From a virus, in the IMG/VR virus record IMGVR_UViG_3300010160_000109, positions 1-38,557 of that record: a stretch of DNA of 38,557 bases, one strand, 5' to 3'. The notes below the pieces were generated by a model. It saw nothing but the letters and a program-made list of their open reading frames with translations, was not told the origin of the DNA and searched no databases. The position numbers and the translations under genes are program-made. Positions within the stretch are counted from its first letter, which is position 1. Each line of letters begins with the position of its first letter. Of the stretch, positions 17,901 to 25,805 are shown piece by piece.

Positions 17901-18365
17901 AAAAATTTTAGCAACACAATATGTTTTGTGGAAACTAGCAGCAGCCCAAATCAAAAGGGCGTTGTAGGAATGTTGGTAGGAAGTTCACGGCTGCTTGATG
18001 TTGAATTTTTACCTGCTGCTTTAAAAGATGATCCAACAATTACTATTGAGACAGTCATGGAGATGGGCATAGAAACCGAACGTGAAATAGTAACCGTTAA
18101 TCCAAAACCGGAAGTAGCATCCCTTGCACTTACGCACAAAGTTATTACGATGAATGCCTTGGGAGAAGGACAAATTAACGTATGCGGAGAAGGTGGCAAT
18201 CTGCAAATTGGCGATATGATCGTAACAAGTTCAATGCCTGGCAAAGGTATGAAGCAACCAGACGACATTGTTAGAAGCATAACAGTGGCAAAATCACGAG
18301 AAAATGTGACTTTTATTTCGTCAACTGAGGTTAAACAAGTTGCTTGCATTTATCTTTGCGGGTAG
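14949..18365 (+). CDS. tail tip / host specificity protein (gpJ-like) with fibre C-terminus
   Basis: The 1138-residue protein is likely the central tail tip protein that contacts the receptor. It starts with a hydrophobic Ala-rich helix (residues 1-45). NSIPIVYGSAFMGGTFVDA (about 70-88) follows, as in phage tail tip proteins. A hub region runs to about 500, with a fibronectin-like part at about 510-600. A short collagen-like stretch GATGSTGATGATG sits at about 709-721. SNLKVGNLSAISADLGTITAGS (about 797-818) is a common fibre-entry motif. The last 190 residues form a beta-rich C-terminal head. The next gene starts 71 nt later after a good GGAAGGGG site. Confidence 0.85.
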   Translation: MVATLIAYAASLLTAAEASAAFATAAATFAVNFAVSYVVSRVFAPNDPSANQPVDQGVRQQVAPNTTNSIPIVYGSAFMGGTFVDAVLTTDQKTMYYVLAISSISPNGQFSFDRTQFYYGDRLVAFDGSDLTKVVSLTDGAGNVDTKINGFLFINLYTSTNAGVITNVTGTAPSTYMGGSDIASAERWTGTRQMNGLAFAIVKLIYSQDAGTTNLQPITFNVTQNLNGTGVAKPGDVWADYLGNDVYGGGMVAGLIDSASATALNTYADQTITFTNSSGNPATQARYRINGVLDTGQNVLANIDRIMLACDSWNAYNATFGKWSIVINKAESTSYAFDDTNIIGEIKVSLTDITNSINQIEAQFPNKVNRDQRDLVYLETPANLLYANEPINKFSCNFDLINESVQVSYLANRVLEQAREDLIVTINAAYPAIQLDAGDVVSITNTSYGWSAKLFRAMKVSEISLPDGNLGASLELSEYNAAVYDDVAITQYSPAPNSNLSSASFFSALSAPVVSASRPTNNVPSFDIQITTPSIGRTTRLTLFYSTYSSPTASQWTLLDTFVSSASTPLTPSTTFTFLNLILPAGTYYFGFIAANDISQSQISGTSSGLVWAPTGTVGTQTAIVYLYQWANSTPGNPSGNSTWTWATASNASYTGGNGWTVAIPANPGTASTYLWQASTSISASAGTTTTTVSWASGFSLQAIAQNGATGSTGATGATGNSAVICYAIYAGNPTVTGSAVTIAGTGLPNTTSFSPTSATAFSYAVQTPGAAQAMFQSDGIYYPVANQTIWNTPYLSNLKVGNLSAISADLGTITAGSISSNTYTMTSTNGFVMRLGQSSGAVPIALQITGITVNDWAIHTYGSMLIGDIFSGNIRSGYMYSSNSDAAYTGIFMNALCNNVGIYGRGNASYGGASHAILGQCFGGATGNLNTSGIVGTTINYDFYADGAGVNYGPFTGAHDALIPIDATITEGDIVIDCGVAARKNFSNTICFVETSSSPNQKGVVGMLVGSSRLLDVEFLPAALKDDPTITIETVMEMGIETEREIVTVNPKPEVASLALTHKVITMNALGEGQINVCGEGGNLQIGDMIVTSSMPGKGMKQPDDIVRSITVAKSRENVTFISSTEVKQVACIYLCG

Positions 18366-18436
18366 AATTACAGTACAAGAATCGTAGCCCTGCGAGTTAG
18401 TAGGGAGCGTCACTACCCGAGGAAGGGGAATCAGTC

Positions 18437-18922
18437 TTGGCAATCTTTAACAAGAATACCCTGGCGCAAGTCAGCGGCTTTAGCAACAGCATCATTGCTG
18501 GCGAGTTGGTTTACAACCAAAAAACTTACTGGAATCTTGCGCTCACCAACACGGCTGGCACTGCAGTTGATTTAACCGGGGCCACAATTGATGCGTCAAT
18601 TTTGCGCCGAGCAGTCACAAACATCATTGACACCCGCAACGGGTTGACATTTGACATTGCCGATTACACGGTTACAACTCCTAGCCCAATTGCTTTAACG
18701 ATATCTAACCGTGTCAATGCCTCTGGCACGTTTACCCTGCTGATTGACGAGTCAACCTGGAGCGTGGCATCCAACGATACGCAGCTAGACATCAATGCAA
18801 CAAACTGCGTAGGATTCAGTGGCAGACTAAAAATAGCTTTTCCAGCATCTGGCACCACGCCTGCTGATGACAGCATAATTTTCTTGCTGTTTCTCGTGCG
18901 CTCTGATGGAGTCACAAACTAA
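18437..18922 (+). CDS. tail tip / baseplate-associated structural protein
   Basis: A 161-residue beta-rich protein with TTG start (GGAAGGGGAA 7-16 nt upstream). The pattern YWNLALTNTAGTAVDLTGATIDASILRR, followed by FTLLIDESTW, resembles the N-terminal domain of BppU-type upper baseplate proteins, which read as a polymer-binding Ig-like domain that attaches fibres to the tail. It stands between the J-like protein and the fibre genes, and its stop is directly before the next ATG. The role in fibre anchoring is inferred. Confidence 0.55.
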   Translation: MAIFNKNTLAQVSGFSNSIIAGELVYNQKTYWNLALTNTAGTAVDLTGATIDASILRRAVTNIIDTRNGLTFDIADYTVTTPSPIALTISNRVNASGTFTLLIDESTWSVASNDTQLDINATNCVGFSGRLKIAFPASGTTPADDSIIFLLFLVRSDGVTN

Positions 18923-19743
18923 TGGCAAACTTAGTAGTCAGCGTTGCCGATGGCAACAATATCAATGTAGTTGTCACACCGCCAACAACCCAAATTGTCA
19001 CGGTAGATAGAGGCGTGGCTGGCCCAACGGGTGCAGCAGGCGCTACTGGCGCCACTGGCGCAACAGGAGCCACTGGAGCCACGGGTGCCACGGGTGCCAC
19101 AGGCGCAGGCGTTGTTGTTGGTGGCACAGTAGGCCAGGTGCTTGCTAAATTGAGTTCAACAAACTACGACACAAATTGGGTTACGGCGGGAGGCTTGGGC
19201 ACCGTCACATCTGTTGCTACGGGCACCGGTTTATCAGGTGGGCCGATAACCACATCGGGCACGGTTGCCCTTGCAAATACGGCAGTAACTGCTGGCACCT
19301 ACACCTCAACAAATCTGACTGTAGATGCCCAGGGCCGAATCACAGCAGCATCAAGCGGTGGCGGCAGCGGGACGGTTACAAGTGTTGCCGCTACAGTACC
19401 ATCTTTTTTATCGGTTGCTGGCTCGCCAATCACTACGTCAGGCACCATTGCAATCAGCTATTCGGGCACGGCTTTGCCAATCGCAAACGGTGGTACAGGA
19501 GCAACATCAGCGGCAACGGCTCTTACTGCGCTTGGCGCTTACGCAGCAACTAACCCGTCAGGATTCACGTCAACGCAATACGCCACAATCTCAAACGACA
19601 CCACAACAAATGCAGTGCGATATCCGTTATTTGCTGATGCAACAAGTGGCAATCTGACAACCGGCTACGCATCGTCTACAAAATTAAAATATAACCCATC
19701 CACAGGTGCGTTAACGGTTTCTCAACTAATTATTGGCCCGTAA
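18922..19743 (+). CDS. collagen-like tail fibre protein
   Basis: The 273-residue protein has a globular start (residues 1-30), then a collagen-like Gly-X-Y stretch of about 8 GAT repeats (about 33-60), then fibre repeats of the type GTVTSVATGTGLSGGPITTSGTV and GTALPIANGGTGATSA that are shared with the next gene. Gly-Ala-Thr triplets in phage fibres form triple helices without hydroxyproline. The protein ends with GALTVSQLIIGP, a typical fibre junction. It is presumably a side fibre. Confidence 0.8.
   Translation: MANLVVSVADGNNINVVVTPPTTQIVTVDRGVAGPTGAAGATGATGATGATGATGATGATGAGVVVGGTVGQVLAKLSSTNYDTNWVTAGGLGTVTSVATGTGLSGGPITTSGTVALANTAVTAGTYTSTNLTVDAQGRITAASSGGGSGTVTSVAATVPSFLSVAGSPITTSGTIAISYSGTALPIANGGTGATSAATALTALGAYAATNPSGFTSTQYATISNDTTTNAVRYPLFADATSGNLTTGYASSTKLKYNPSTGALTVSQLIIGP
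19018..19110 (+). repeat. collagen-like triplet repeat (GAT codon triplets)
   Basis: About 30 codons of Gly-X-Y coding repeat, mostly GGN-GCN-ACN in 9-bp units such as ggcgccact, ggcgcaaca and ggagccact. Synonymous third positions vary between copies, so the amino acid pattern is conserved more than the DNA. The tract is prone to gain or loss of 9-bp units. Confidence 0.9.
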
Positions 19744-19749
19744 AAAATC

Positions 19750-21978
19750 ATGGGAAAAATTACATTTGAATCTGCGCTCGGGGGCGTTGCCGATTTAGTT
19801 GGCCCAGCTACTGCGACAACGGTAACGCTTAATTTACCAGCTACTTCTGGAAATATTGTCGGCACAGGCTCTACTGGCGTTGTCACAACAGCAATGATCT
19901 CGGGCCAAATTGCGGTAGCGCAAGGCGGCACAGGCGTGGCTACCAGTACCGGCACAGGCTCAGTTGTCCTTAATACATCACCGACTTTGATAACCCCGGC
20001 TCTTGGTACACCGGCATCTGGGGTATTAACAAACGCAACCGGCCTGCCATTAACCACAGCAGTCACTGGCATATTGCCGGTAGCAAACGGCGGCTCTGGC
20101 ACCGCAACGCCTGCAATCGTCGCAGGTACAAATGTCACGGTGTCAGGCAGTTGGCCTAACCAGACTGTAAATGCAACAGCCAGCGGCAGCGGGACAGTCA
20201 CTAGCGTGGCAACCGGCACAGGTTTAACAGGTGGGCCAATCACAACAAGCGGCACTGTAGCCCTTGCAAACACCGCTGTTATTGCAGGAAACTACACCGC
20301 AGCTAACATAACTGTTGATGCCCAGGGGCGGCTTACAGCGGCTGCAAGTGGCTCTGCTGGCACCGTTACCAGCGTTTCGGTAGTATCTGCCAATGGCTTG
20401 GCTGGTACTGTTGCTACGGCTACATCAACGCCTGCAATTACTTTGTCAACCAGCATCACTGGCGTGCTAAAAGGCAACGGCACGGCAATCAGCGCAGCAA
20501 CCGCAGGGACAGACTATCTAGCACCTGGCGGCGCATTAGGCACACCGGCAAGCGGAACGCTGACTAACACCACGGGACTGCCTTTAACTACGGGTGTTAC
20601 CGGCACGCTACCAGTTGCTAACGGCGGCACCGGGACAACTACGCCAAGCATCGTTGCAGGAACAAATGTAACCGTTAGCGGGACATGGCCCAATCAAACA
20701 ATTAATTCCACTGCTAGTAGTTCTGGCACAGTTACCAGCGTAAATGTTTCTGGCGGTACAACAGGCTTGACTACATCGGGTGGGCCAATTACTACGTCTG
20801 GAACAGTCACTTTATCAGGCACATTAGCAGTTGCCAACGGTGGAACGGGCGTTATTACAAGCACAGGAACTGGCAGCGTTGTGTTATCAACATCACCAAC
20901 GCTAATTACCCCTGCGCTTGGTGTGCCAAGTGCATTAGTTGGAACAAATATTACTGGCACGGCAGCAGGGTTAACGGCTGGAACAGTAACTATTAATGCA
21001 AATCTTACTGGTGATGTAACTAGCGTTGGCAATGCTACTACGTTAACAAATGCACCAGTAATTGCTAAAGTATTAACTGGTTATGTTTCTGGTGCTGGTA
21101 CAGTTGCAGCAACAGATTCAATTTTGCAAGCAATTCAAAAATTAAATGGGAATGATGCTACCAATGCCAATTTGACAGGCCCAATAACATCAACTGGAAA
21201 TGCAACAGCAGTAGCCGCGCAAACTGGAACAGGTTCTACATTTGTCATGCAGGCCAGCCCAACATTGACAACTCCTAACCTTGGTACTCCTTCAGCGGCG
21301 ATACTTACTAGCGCAACCGGGTTGCCGTTAACAACCGGCGTGACAGGTACGCTGCCGGTAGCAAATGGCGGAACAGGCACAACAACACCTAGCATTGTTG
21401 CTGGCACTAATGTGACGGTATCTGGCACCTGGCCTAACCAAACAGTAAATTCAACTGCAAGTGGATCAGGAACAGTCACAAGCGTTGCCGCTACAGTGCC
21501 AAGTGTATTTAGCATTTCTGGATCGCCAATTACAACCTCTGGCACGTTGGCAATAACTTATTCCGGTACGGCTTTGCCTGTAGTAAACGGTGGCACTGGA
21601 GTCACAACAAGCACGGGAACTGGTGATAATGTTTTATCAACGTCACCGACTTTAGTTACGCCTATTCTTGGCACGCCAACCTCTGGCACGCTTACCAATG
21701 CTACGGGTTTGCCATTATCTACGGGCGTGACAGGCAATCTCCCCGTTACAAATTTAAACTCTGGAACATCTGCAAGTTCAAGCACATTTTGGCGTGGGGA
21801 TGGTGTTTGGGCAACTGTGTCTGGAGGCGGCGCAACGCCAATTGTGGAAAATGAAAACACAATCTCAGCAAATAGAACAATAACGGTTGGCAGCAACGGC
21901 ATGAGCGTGGGCTATATGACTGTAAACACTGGCGTATCGGTAACAGTGCAGCCAAATCAGCGCTGGGTAGTACTTTAA
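19750..21978 (+). CDS. long repeat-rich tail fibre protein
   Basis: The 742-residue protein consists mainly of Thr/Gly/Val-rich beta repeats. Recurring units are GTVTSV, G-P-I-TTSGTV, LPVANGGTGTTTPSIVAGTN, SPTLITPALGTPASG and TNATGLPLTTGVTG. The NGGTG element is common in phage side fibres. One block of about 160 bp (near 20.57-20.73 kb and 21.31-21.48 kb) is nearly duplicated. The C-terminal part (TPIVENENTISANRTITVGSNGMSVGYMTVNTGVSVTVQPNQRWVVL) is a typical trimeric fibre end. Reverse-strand frames over this gene are repeats read backwards, not genes. Confidence 0.85.
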   Translation: MGKITFESALGGVADLVGPATATTVTLNLPATSGNIVGTGSTGVVTTAMISGQIAVAQGGTGVATSTGTGSVVLNTSPTLITPALGTPASGVLTNATGLPLTTAVTGILPVANGGSGTATPAIVAGTNVTVSGSWPNQTVNATASGSGTVTSVATGTGLTGGPITTSGTVALANTAVIAGNYTAANITVDAQGRLTAAASGSAGTVTSVSVVSANGLAGTVATATSTPAITLSTSITGVLKGNGTAISAATAGTDYLAPGGALGTPASGTLTNTTGLPLTTGVTGTLPVANGGTGTTTPSIVAGTNVTVSGTWPNQTINSTASSSGTVTSVNVSGGTTGLTTSGGPITTSGTVTLSGTLAVANGGTGVITSTGTGSVVLSTSPTLITPALGVPSALVGTNITGTAAGLTAGTVTINANLTGDVTSVGNATTLTNAPVIAKVLTGYVSGAGTVAATDSILQAIQKLNGNDATNANLTGPITSTGNATAVAAQTGTGSTFVMQASPTLTTPNLGTPSAAILTSATGLPLTTGVTGTLPVANGGTGTTTPSIVAGTNVTVSGTWPNQTVNSTASGSGTVTSVAATVPSVFSISGSPITTSGTLAITYSGTALPVVNGGTGVTTSTGTGDNVLSTSPTLVTPILGTPTSGTLTNATGLPLSTGVTGNLPVTNLNSGTSASSSTFWRGDGVWATVSGGGATPIVENENTISANRTITVGSNGMSVGYMTVNTGVSVTVQPNQRWVVL
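20571..21480 (+). repeat. duplicated fibre module (two copies)
   Basis: Two copies of the block encoding TTGLPLTTGVTGTLPVANGG and the following TPSIVAGTNVTVSGTWPNQT unit occur at about 20571-20730 and 21310-21480, with third-position changes between them. Related single units occur near 20.03-20.20 kb. This points to internal duplication, and recombination among the units could change fibre length. Confidence 0.7.
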
Positions 21979-21994
21979 TTTTTGGAGCAATAAA

Positions 21995-22768
21995 ATGGCA
22001 GTGATTATCAACGGCAACAATACGCCAACGGCTGGCGGTGTAGGGTATGGCAATGCGACTGAATTAGCTTTTACGGCAGCGGGAACAGCAGGCCAGGTAT
22101 TAACCTCGGCAGGCGCATCAGCACCAACGTGGGCAACACCAACATCTGGCGGCACTGTTACTAGCGCAAGTGTTGTCTCAGCAAATGGATTTGCAGGAAC
22201 GGTAGCAACCGCCACAACCACACCAGCGATCACGCTTACTACATCCATCACAGGTGTTTTAAAAGGCAACGCAACGGCAATATCGGCGGCAGTAGCGGGG
22301 ACAGATTATGTTACTCCAACAGGCACAGAAACGCTTACTAACAAGACGTTAACAAGCCCAACATTGACAACACCTGCACTTGGCACACCAGCAAGCGGCA
22401 CATTATCATCTTGCACTGTAGACGGAACGGATGCGGTAGGTTTTAGAAACATACCAATTAACAGCAACAGCGCAGCTTACACAGCAGTTTTAGCAGACTC
22501 AGGCAAAGTAATCTTTCACCCGTCAACAGACGCAAATGCTCGGACATTTACTATTCCAGCAAACTCATCTGTGGCCTACGCACTTGGCACAGCAATCACA
22601 TTTATTAATATGACTGCCGCAGTAGTAACCATTGCAATAACCACAGACACCATGTATCTCAGCAGTGCCGGTACTACAGGATCACGCAGTTTGGCTCAGT
22701 ACGGGTCAGCAACTGCAATTAAAATGACTAGTACAACTTGGTTAATTTCTGGTTCTGGCCTTACTTAA
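21995..22768 (+). CDS. tail fibre protein
   Basis: The 257-residue protein continues the fibre block. It shares GTVTSASVVSANGFAGTVATATTTPAITLTTSITGVLKGN with the preceding fibre (SVVSANGLAGTVATATSTPAITLSTSITGVLKGN), so the two are related by duplication. ETLTNKTLTSPTLTTPALGTP is a widely distributed phage fibre motif. The C-terminal part (DANARTFTIPANSSVAYALGTAITFINMTAAVVTIAI, then WLISGSGLT) is the typical beta-structured tip. GGAGCAA upstream serves as the ribosome binding site. Confidence 0.82.
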   Translation: MAVIINGNNTPTAGGVGYGNATELAFTAAGTAGQVLTSAGASAPTWATPTSGGTVTSASVVSANGFAGTVATATTTPAITLTTSITGVLKGNATAISAAVAGTDYVTPTGTETLTNKTLTSPTLTTPALGTPASGTLSSCTVDGTDAVGFRNIPINSNSAAYTAVLADSGKVIFHPSTDANARTFTIPANSSVAYALGTAITFINMTAAVVTIAITTDTMYLSSAGTTGSRSLAQYGSATAIKMTSTTWLISGSGLT

Positions 22769-22777
22769 AAGTTTTAT

Positions 22778-23638
22778 ATGAGCGGTTCACTTCAAGTTGT
22801 TTTCCAAAACCAAAGATCATTTGGTGGCGCAATAACGCCCACAGTTGAATACCTAGTAGTGGCTGGTGGAGGTGGTGGTGCTGGTGCTGATGCTGGTGCA
22901 AGAACAGGAGGTGGCGGTGCAGGTGGATATAGAACTGCATCAGGATTTGCAGTTGCATCTGGTACACCAATTACAGTAACAGTTGGAACTGGAGGCGTTG
23001 GCGGTGTTCATTATTATGACTTGCCAGGCAAAGGTAATAATTCTGTTTTTTCTACTATTAATACTACTGGCGGTGGCCGAGGTTCAAACGATGGGGACAA
23101 TGCTGGGGCGGGGGGTTCTGGGGGCGGTTCGTCTTATTTAGGGAGAAATGCAGGCGCTGGCAATCAAGGTGGATATACGCCAGTAGAAGGTTATGCTGGT
23201 GGAGTTGGAACAAATAATTCTGGCGGTGGTGGCGGCGGTGGTGGTGCTGTTGGTAGTGATGGAGTTGGTACAGGAAACGCAGGTGGAGGCATTGGCGGTT
23301 TGTCATCTATTACAGGCACGTCTACTTATTACGCTGGTGGTGGTGGTGGTGGAATATGGACAGGTGCTGGGCCTGCTGGTGTAGGTGGTGCTGGTGGTGG
23401 TGGTAACGGCGGTCTGCAAGGTGTTAGCGGCACAAATGGCAGCGCAAACACTGGTGGCGGTGGTGGTGGTGCCGGCAACGCAGGAGGCGTGGGAGGGGCT
23501 GGAGGTTCTGGTATCGTAATTATTAGATACGCAGACACCTATTCAGCAGCAAGTGCAACTACTGGATCACCAACCGTTACCGTTGCAGGGGGCTACAGAA
23601 TCTACACTTGGACAGGCTCTGGCACAATTACTTTTTAA
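22778..23638 (+). CDS. glycine-rich tail adhesin, copy 1
   Basis: The 286-residue protein has an N-terminal docking segment (SGSLQVVFQNQRSFGGAITPTVEYLVVAGG), a long central region of Gly-rich blocks (GGGGGGGGAVG, AGGGGGGIWTGAG), and a conserved end SGIVIIRYADTYSAASATTG with a C-terminal beta hairpin (TVAGGYRIYTWTGSGTITF). Poly-glycine sandwiches of this kind occur in receptor-binding adhesins of tailed phages, where loops between Gly-rich strands bind the receptor. It is followed by a paralogue with nearly identical ends but a different middle. Confidence 0.8.
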   Translation: MSGSLQVVFQNQRSFGGAITPTVEYLVVAGGGGGAGADAGARTGGGGAGGYRTASGFAVASGTPITVTVGTGGVGGVHYYDLPGKGNNSVFSTINTTGGGRGSNDGDNAGAGGSGGGSSYLGRNAGAGNQGGYTPVEGYAGGVGTNNSGGGGGGGGAVGSDGVGTGNAGGGIGGLSSITGTSTYYAGGGGGGIWTGAGPAGVGGAGGGGNGGLQGVSGTNGSANTGGGGGGAGNAGGVGGAGGSGIVIIRYADTYSAASATTGSPTVTVAGGYRIYTWTGSGTITF

Positions 23639-23651
23639 ATAATAAAAAACT

Positions 23652-24518
23652 ATGAGTGGCGCACTTCAAGCTGTTTTTCAAAACCAAAGATCATTTGGAG
23701 GAGGAATAACGCCCACAGTTGAATACCTAGTAGTTGCGGGGGGTGGTGGTGGCGGTGCTAATGGCGGAGGAGGGGGTGCTGGTGGATATAGAACAGCCAC
23801 TGGATTGACTGTTGCATCTGGATCCGCAATTACTGTTACTGTTGGCGGCGGCGGTGCAGCACCGGGATCAGGAGGAGGAACGTATAAATCTGGCAACAAT
23901 GGTGCGGATTCAGTTTTCGGGATTATTACCTCTGTAGGAGGCGGTGCAGGTGGTGGTGCAGATGGCACAAACGGCAATGGTAGCGGAAATACTGGCGGTT
24001 CTGGCGGTGGCGGTGGATGGGGTTTAAGTTCTAGTTCAGGTGCTGCCGGAACATCTAATCAAGGTAATGCTGGCGGTAATGGTGGTGGTGGTGGCTCAAC
24101 TTCTGGCGGTGCAGGTGGCGGTGCAGGCGCTGCTGGAGCAAATGCTTCTGGTGCAAATGCAGGTATTGGTGGTATTGGGCTAAGTTCCTCTATTTCTGGC
24201 ATTGCAACATATTATGCAGGAGGCGGCGGTGGCTCAAGTCAAGTTGGTACTAACGGCGCTGGAGGTTTAGGCGGCGGCGGTGCTGGTGGATTAGGAGTTA
24301 GTGTAGGAGTAAATGGTACCGCAAATACTGGTGGCGGCGGCGGTGGTGGTGCAAGTGGAGTCACAGCTTATGGGGGTGTTGGTGGTTCTGGCATAGTAAT
24401 TATTCGATATGCAGATTCCTACTCAGCAGCCAGCGCAACCACTGGATCGCCAACCATCACAGTAGCCGGTGGTTACAGGGTTTATAGTTGGACAGGCTCT
24501 GGCACAATTACTTTTTGA
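23652..24518 (+). CDS. glycine-rich tail adhesin, copy 2
   Basis: The 288-residue paralogue of the preceding gene. The first 34 residues differ at only a few positions (SGALQAVFQNQRSFGGGITP) and the last 40 match nearly throughout (IVIIRYADSYSAASATTG...YRVYSWTGSGTITF). The Gly-rich middle (AGAAGANASGANAGIGGIGLSS, GGGGSSQVGTNGAGG) has different loops. This suggests duplication followed by divergence of the binding region, as expected for alternative receptor recognition. It is linked directly to the next small virion-related gene. Confidence 0.8.
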   Translation: MSGALQAVFQNQRSFGGGITPTVEYLVVAGGGGGGANGGGGGAGGYRTATGLTVASGSAITVTVGGGGAAPGSGGGTYKSGNNGADSVFGIITSVGGGAGGGADGTNGNGSGNTGGSGGGGGWGLSSSSGAAGTSNQGNAGGNGGGGGSTSGGAGGGAGAAGANASGANAGIGGIGLSSSISGIATYYAGGGGGSSQVGTNGAGGLGGGGAGGLGVSVGVNGTANTGGGGGGGASGVTAYGGVGGSGIVIIRYADSYSAASATTGSPTITVAGGYRVYSWTGSGTITF

Positions 24519-24525
24519 GAATAAT

Positions 24526-24885
24526 ATGGCACATTTTGCAAAATTAGATCAAAATAATGTTGTTATTGAAGTTAATGTGATACATAACAACGAATTGCTA
24601 GACAACGGCATTGAAAGCGAAGCGAAAGGCATTGCGTTTTTAACTGATTGGAGTGGTGGCTACACCAACTGGAAACAAACCAGCTATAACGCCACATTCC
24701 GTAAAAATTATGCTGGTGTAGGGTATACCTACTACAAACATTTAGATGCTTTTGTGCCGCCAAAATATTACGCAAGTTGGCTTTTAGATGGGCAATCTTG
24801 CCAATGGATATCACCCGTTGCATACCCCACTGACGGCAAAATGTATAAATGGGATGAATCAACAATTGCATGGATTGAATCATGA
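24526..24885 (+). CDS. tail fibre-associated protein
   Basis: The 119-residue protein starts at ATG 24526 (MAHFAKLDQNNVVIEVNVIHNNE). Its middle, NWKQTSYNATFRKNYAGVGYTYYKHLDAFVPPKYYASW, and end, CQWISPVAYPTDGKMYKWDE, match a family common in aquatic phages and encoded next to fibre genes, probably a fibre assembly or tip protein. The frame is open further upstream into the previous gene, but that would add an unrelated sequence. Its stop overlaps the first lysis gene (ATGA). Confidence 0.7.
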   Translation: MAHFAKLDQNNVVIEVNVIHNNELLDNGIESEAKGIAFLTDWSGGYTNWKQTSYNATFRKNYAGVGYTYYKHLDAFVPPKYYASWLLDGQSCQWISPVAYPTDGKMYKWDESTIAWIES

Positions 24886-25049
24886 CAGAAACCGAAGCCA
24901 GGCTTAACAGCCACGAAGCAGTTTGTGCAGAGCGTTACGCACAAATTAATGCCCGGTTAAAACGCATTGAAAGCGTATTGATGCGAGTTGCAGGCGTGAT
25001 AATAATTTCTATGGGCGGCGTGGTGTGGGCGTCAATGACGTTGCGGTAA
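24882..25049 (+). CDS. small membrane protein, holin-like (coil then TM)
   Basis: A 55-residue protein too short for many gene finders. The first 30 residues are a charged amphipathic helix (RLNSHEAVCAERYAQINARLKRIE) and residues 33-51 form one transmembrane segment (VLMRVAGVIIISMGGVVWAS). The layout resembles XhlA-type holin partners. Start overlaps the previous stop (ATGA) and the TAA overlaps the next ATG (TAATG), so it is embedded in the lysis operon. Confidence 0.7.
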   Translation: MTETEARLNSHEAVCAERYAQINARLKRIESVLMRVAGVIIISMGGVVWASMTLR

Positions 25050-25201
25050 TGGAATTCTTTGATGCGCTGGCAAAGGGTTGGCCCATGCTGTTGGCGCTGA
25101 TTACGCTAATTATTGTGCTGGCTAAGATGGACATAAAGATTGCTGTGCTTGAGGAAAAAGTAAAAAGTTTGTTTGAGATTTTTAACAGGAAAGACAAATG
25201 A
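25049..25201 (+). CDS. small membrane protein, holin-like (TM then coil)
   Basis: A 50-residue protein with an N-terminal transmembrane segment (PMLLALITLIIVLAKM, about residues 12-27) followed by a short coiled coil (KIAVLEEKVKSLFEIFNRKDK). It mirrors the topology of the preceding gene. Starts at TAATG and ends at ATGA overlapping the next gene. Likely a lysis accessory or holin/antiholin component; no sequence family is recognised. Confidence 0.65.
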   Translation: MEFFDALAKGWPMLLALITLIIVLAKMDIKIAVLEEKVKSLFEIFNRKDK

Positions 25202-25422
25202 AAGCCAAACTCACTTTTGCTGTGACGTTAATGGTAAGCCTAACGCTATGCGTTGTTGTTGTTGGCATGGTTGCGGTGTTAATGATTGGCCTGTTTGATG
25301 AAAAAGTGGACAACTCGGAAATTTTTAAGTTAATTAGCCCAGCTTTCCAGACAATTGTTGGCGGCTTTATTGGGCTGTTGGCTGGCGTAAAACTATCACA
25401 TGATGATGAGGAATCAAAATGA
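25198..25422 (+). CDS. holin candidate, two TM segments
   Basis: The 74-residue protein has two transmembrane helices (about residues 7-30 and 46-66: LISPAFQTIVGGFIGLLAGVKL) separated by a short charged loop, and a hydrophilic acidic tail (SHDDEESK). This is a class II holin topology. It overlaps both neighbours by 4 nt and precedes the 3TM-type holin. Which of the four small membrane proteins sets lysis timing cannot be told from sequence. Confidence 0.65.
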   Translation: MKAKLTFAVTLMVSLTLCVVVVGMVAVLMIGLFDEKVDNSEIFKLISPAFQTIVGGFIGLLAGVKLSHDDEESK

Positions 25423-25805
25423 TTGGACTAGACGCAATCCTTGGCATTGGCGGCAAGCTGATTGATAAACTTATTCCTGATCCTGCTGCCCAAGATGCAG
25501 CACGGCTGGAGTTGCTCAAGCTACAACAGAGTGGTGAACTGGCGGCAATGACTGCCCAGACGGAAATTAACAAGGCCGAGGCCAGCAACCCCAGCGTGTT
25601 TGTATCGGGCTGGCGTCCAGCAATTGGCTGGGTTTGCGCTCTGGCGATGGGGTATCAGTACTTGGCGCGTCCCATGATGGTTGCCTTTATGCCTGCTTTG
25701 TCATTCCCTGGCCTTGACGATAACCTTTGGCAGTTAATGATGGGTATGTTGGGCCTAGGCGGTTTGCGGACGTTTGAGAAAACCCAAGGCGTAGCTGCAA
25801 AGTGA
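25419..25805 (+). CDS. holin, GTA 3TM-like
   Basis: The 128-residue protein begins with an amphipathic helix (LIDKLIPDPAAQDAARLELLKLQQSGELAAM) and then FVSGWRPAIGWVCALAMGYQYL and LWQLMMGMLGLGGLRTFEK. The phrase sGWRPaIGWvC is the hallmark of the 3TM holin family found in gene transfer agents and many phages. It would form membrane lesions for endolysin release. It ends in GTGA, overlapping the endolysin start. Confidence 0.8.
   Translation: MIGLDAILGIGGKLIDKLIPDPAAQDAARLELLKLQQSGELAAMTAQTEINKAEASNPSVFVSGWRPAIGWVCALAMGYQYLARPMMVAFMPALSFPGLDDNLWQLMMGMLGLGGLRTFEKTQGVAAK

Noticed and set aside
18366-18436. Regulatory RNA or promoter in the gap after the J-like gene
   Set aside because: Only short imperfect pairings (CCCT/AGGG, TAGT/ACTA) and a good ribosome binding site are visible; nothing supports more.
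19018-19110. Regular short repeats considered as CRISPR or minisatellite
   Set aside because: Units are 9 bp in coding phase (Gly-X-Y), without spacers; they encode a collagen-like fibre stretch.
19722-21955. Long reverse-strand frames over the fibre genes (for example 19722-20273, 21135-21545)
   Set aside because: They read as Pro/Val/Thr repeats because they mirror Gly/Thr-rich fibre repeats; no ribosome binding sites and no coherent families.
23329-23977. Proline-rich reverse frames over the Gly-rich adhesins
   Set aside because: Antisense of GGN codons gives Pro automatically; they are shadows.
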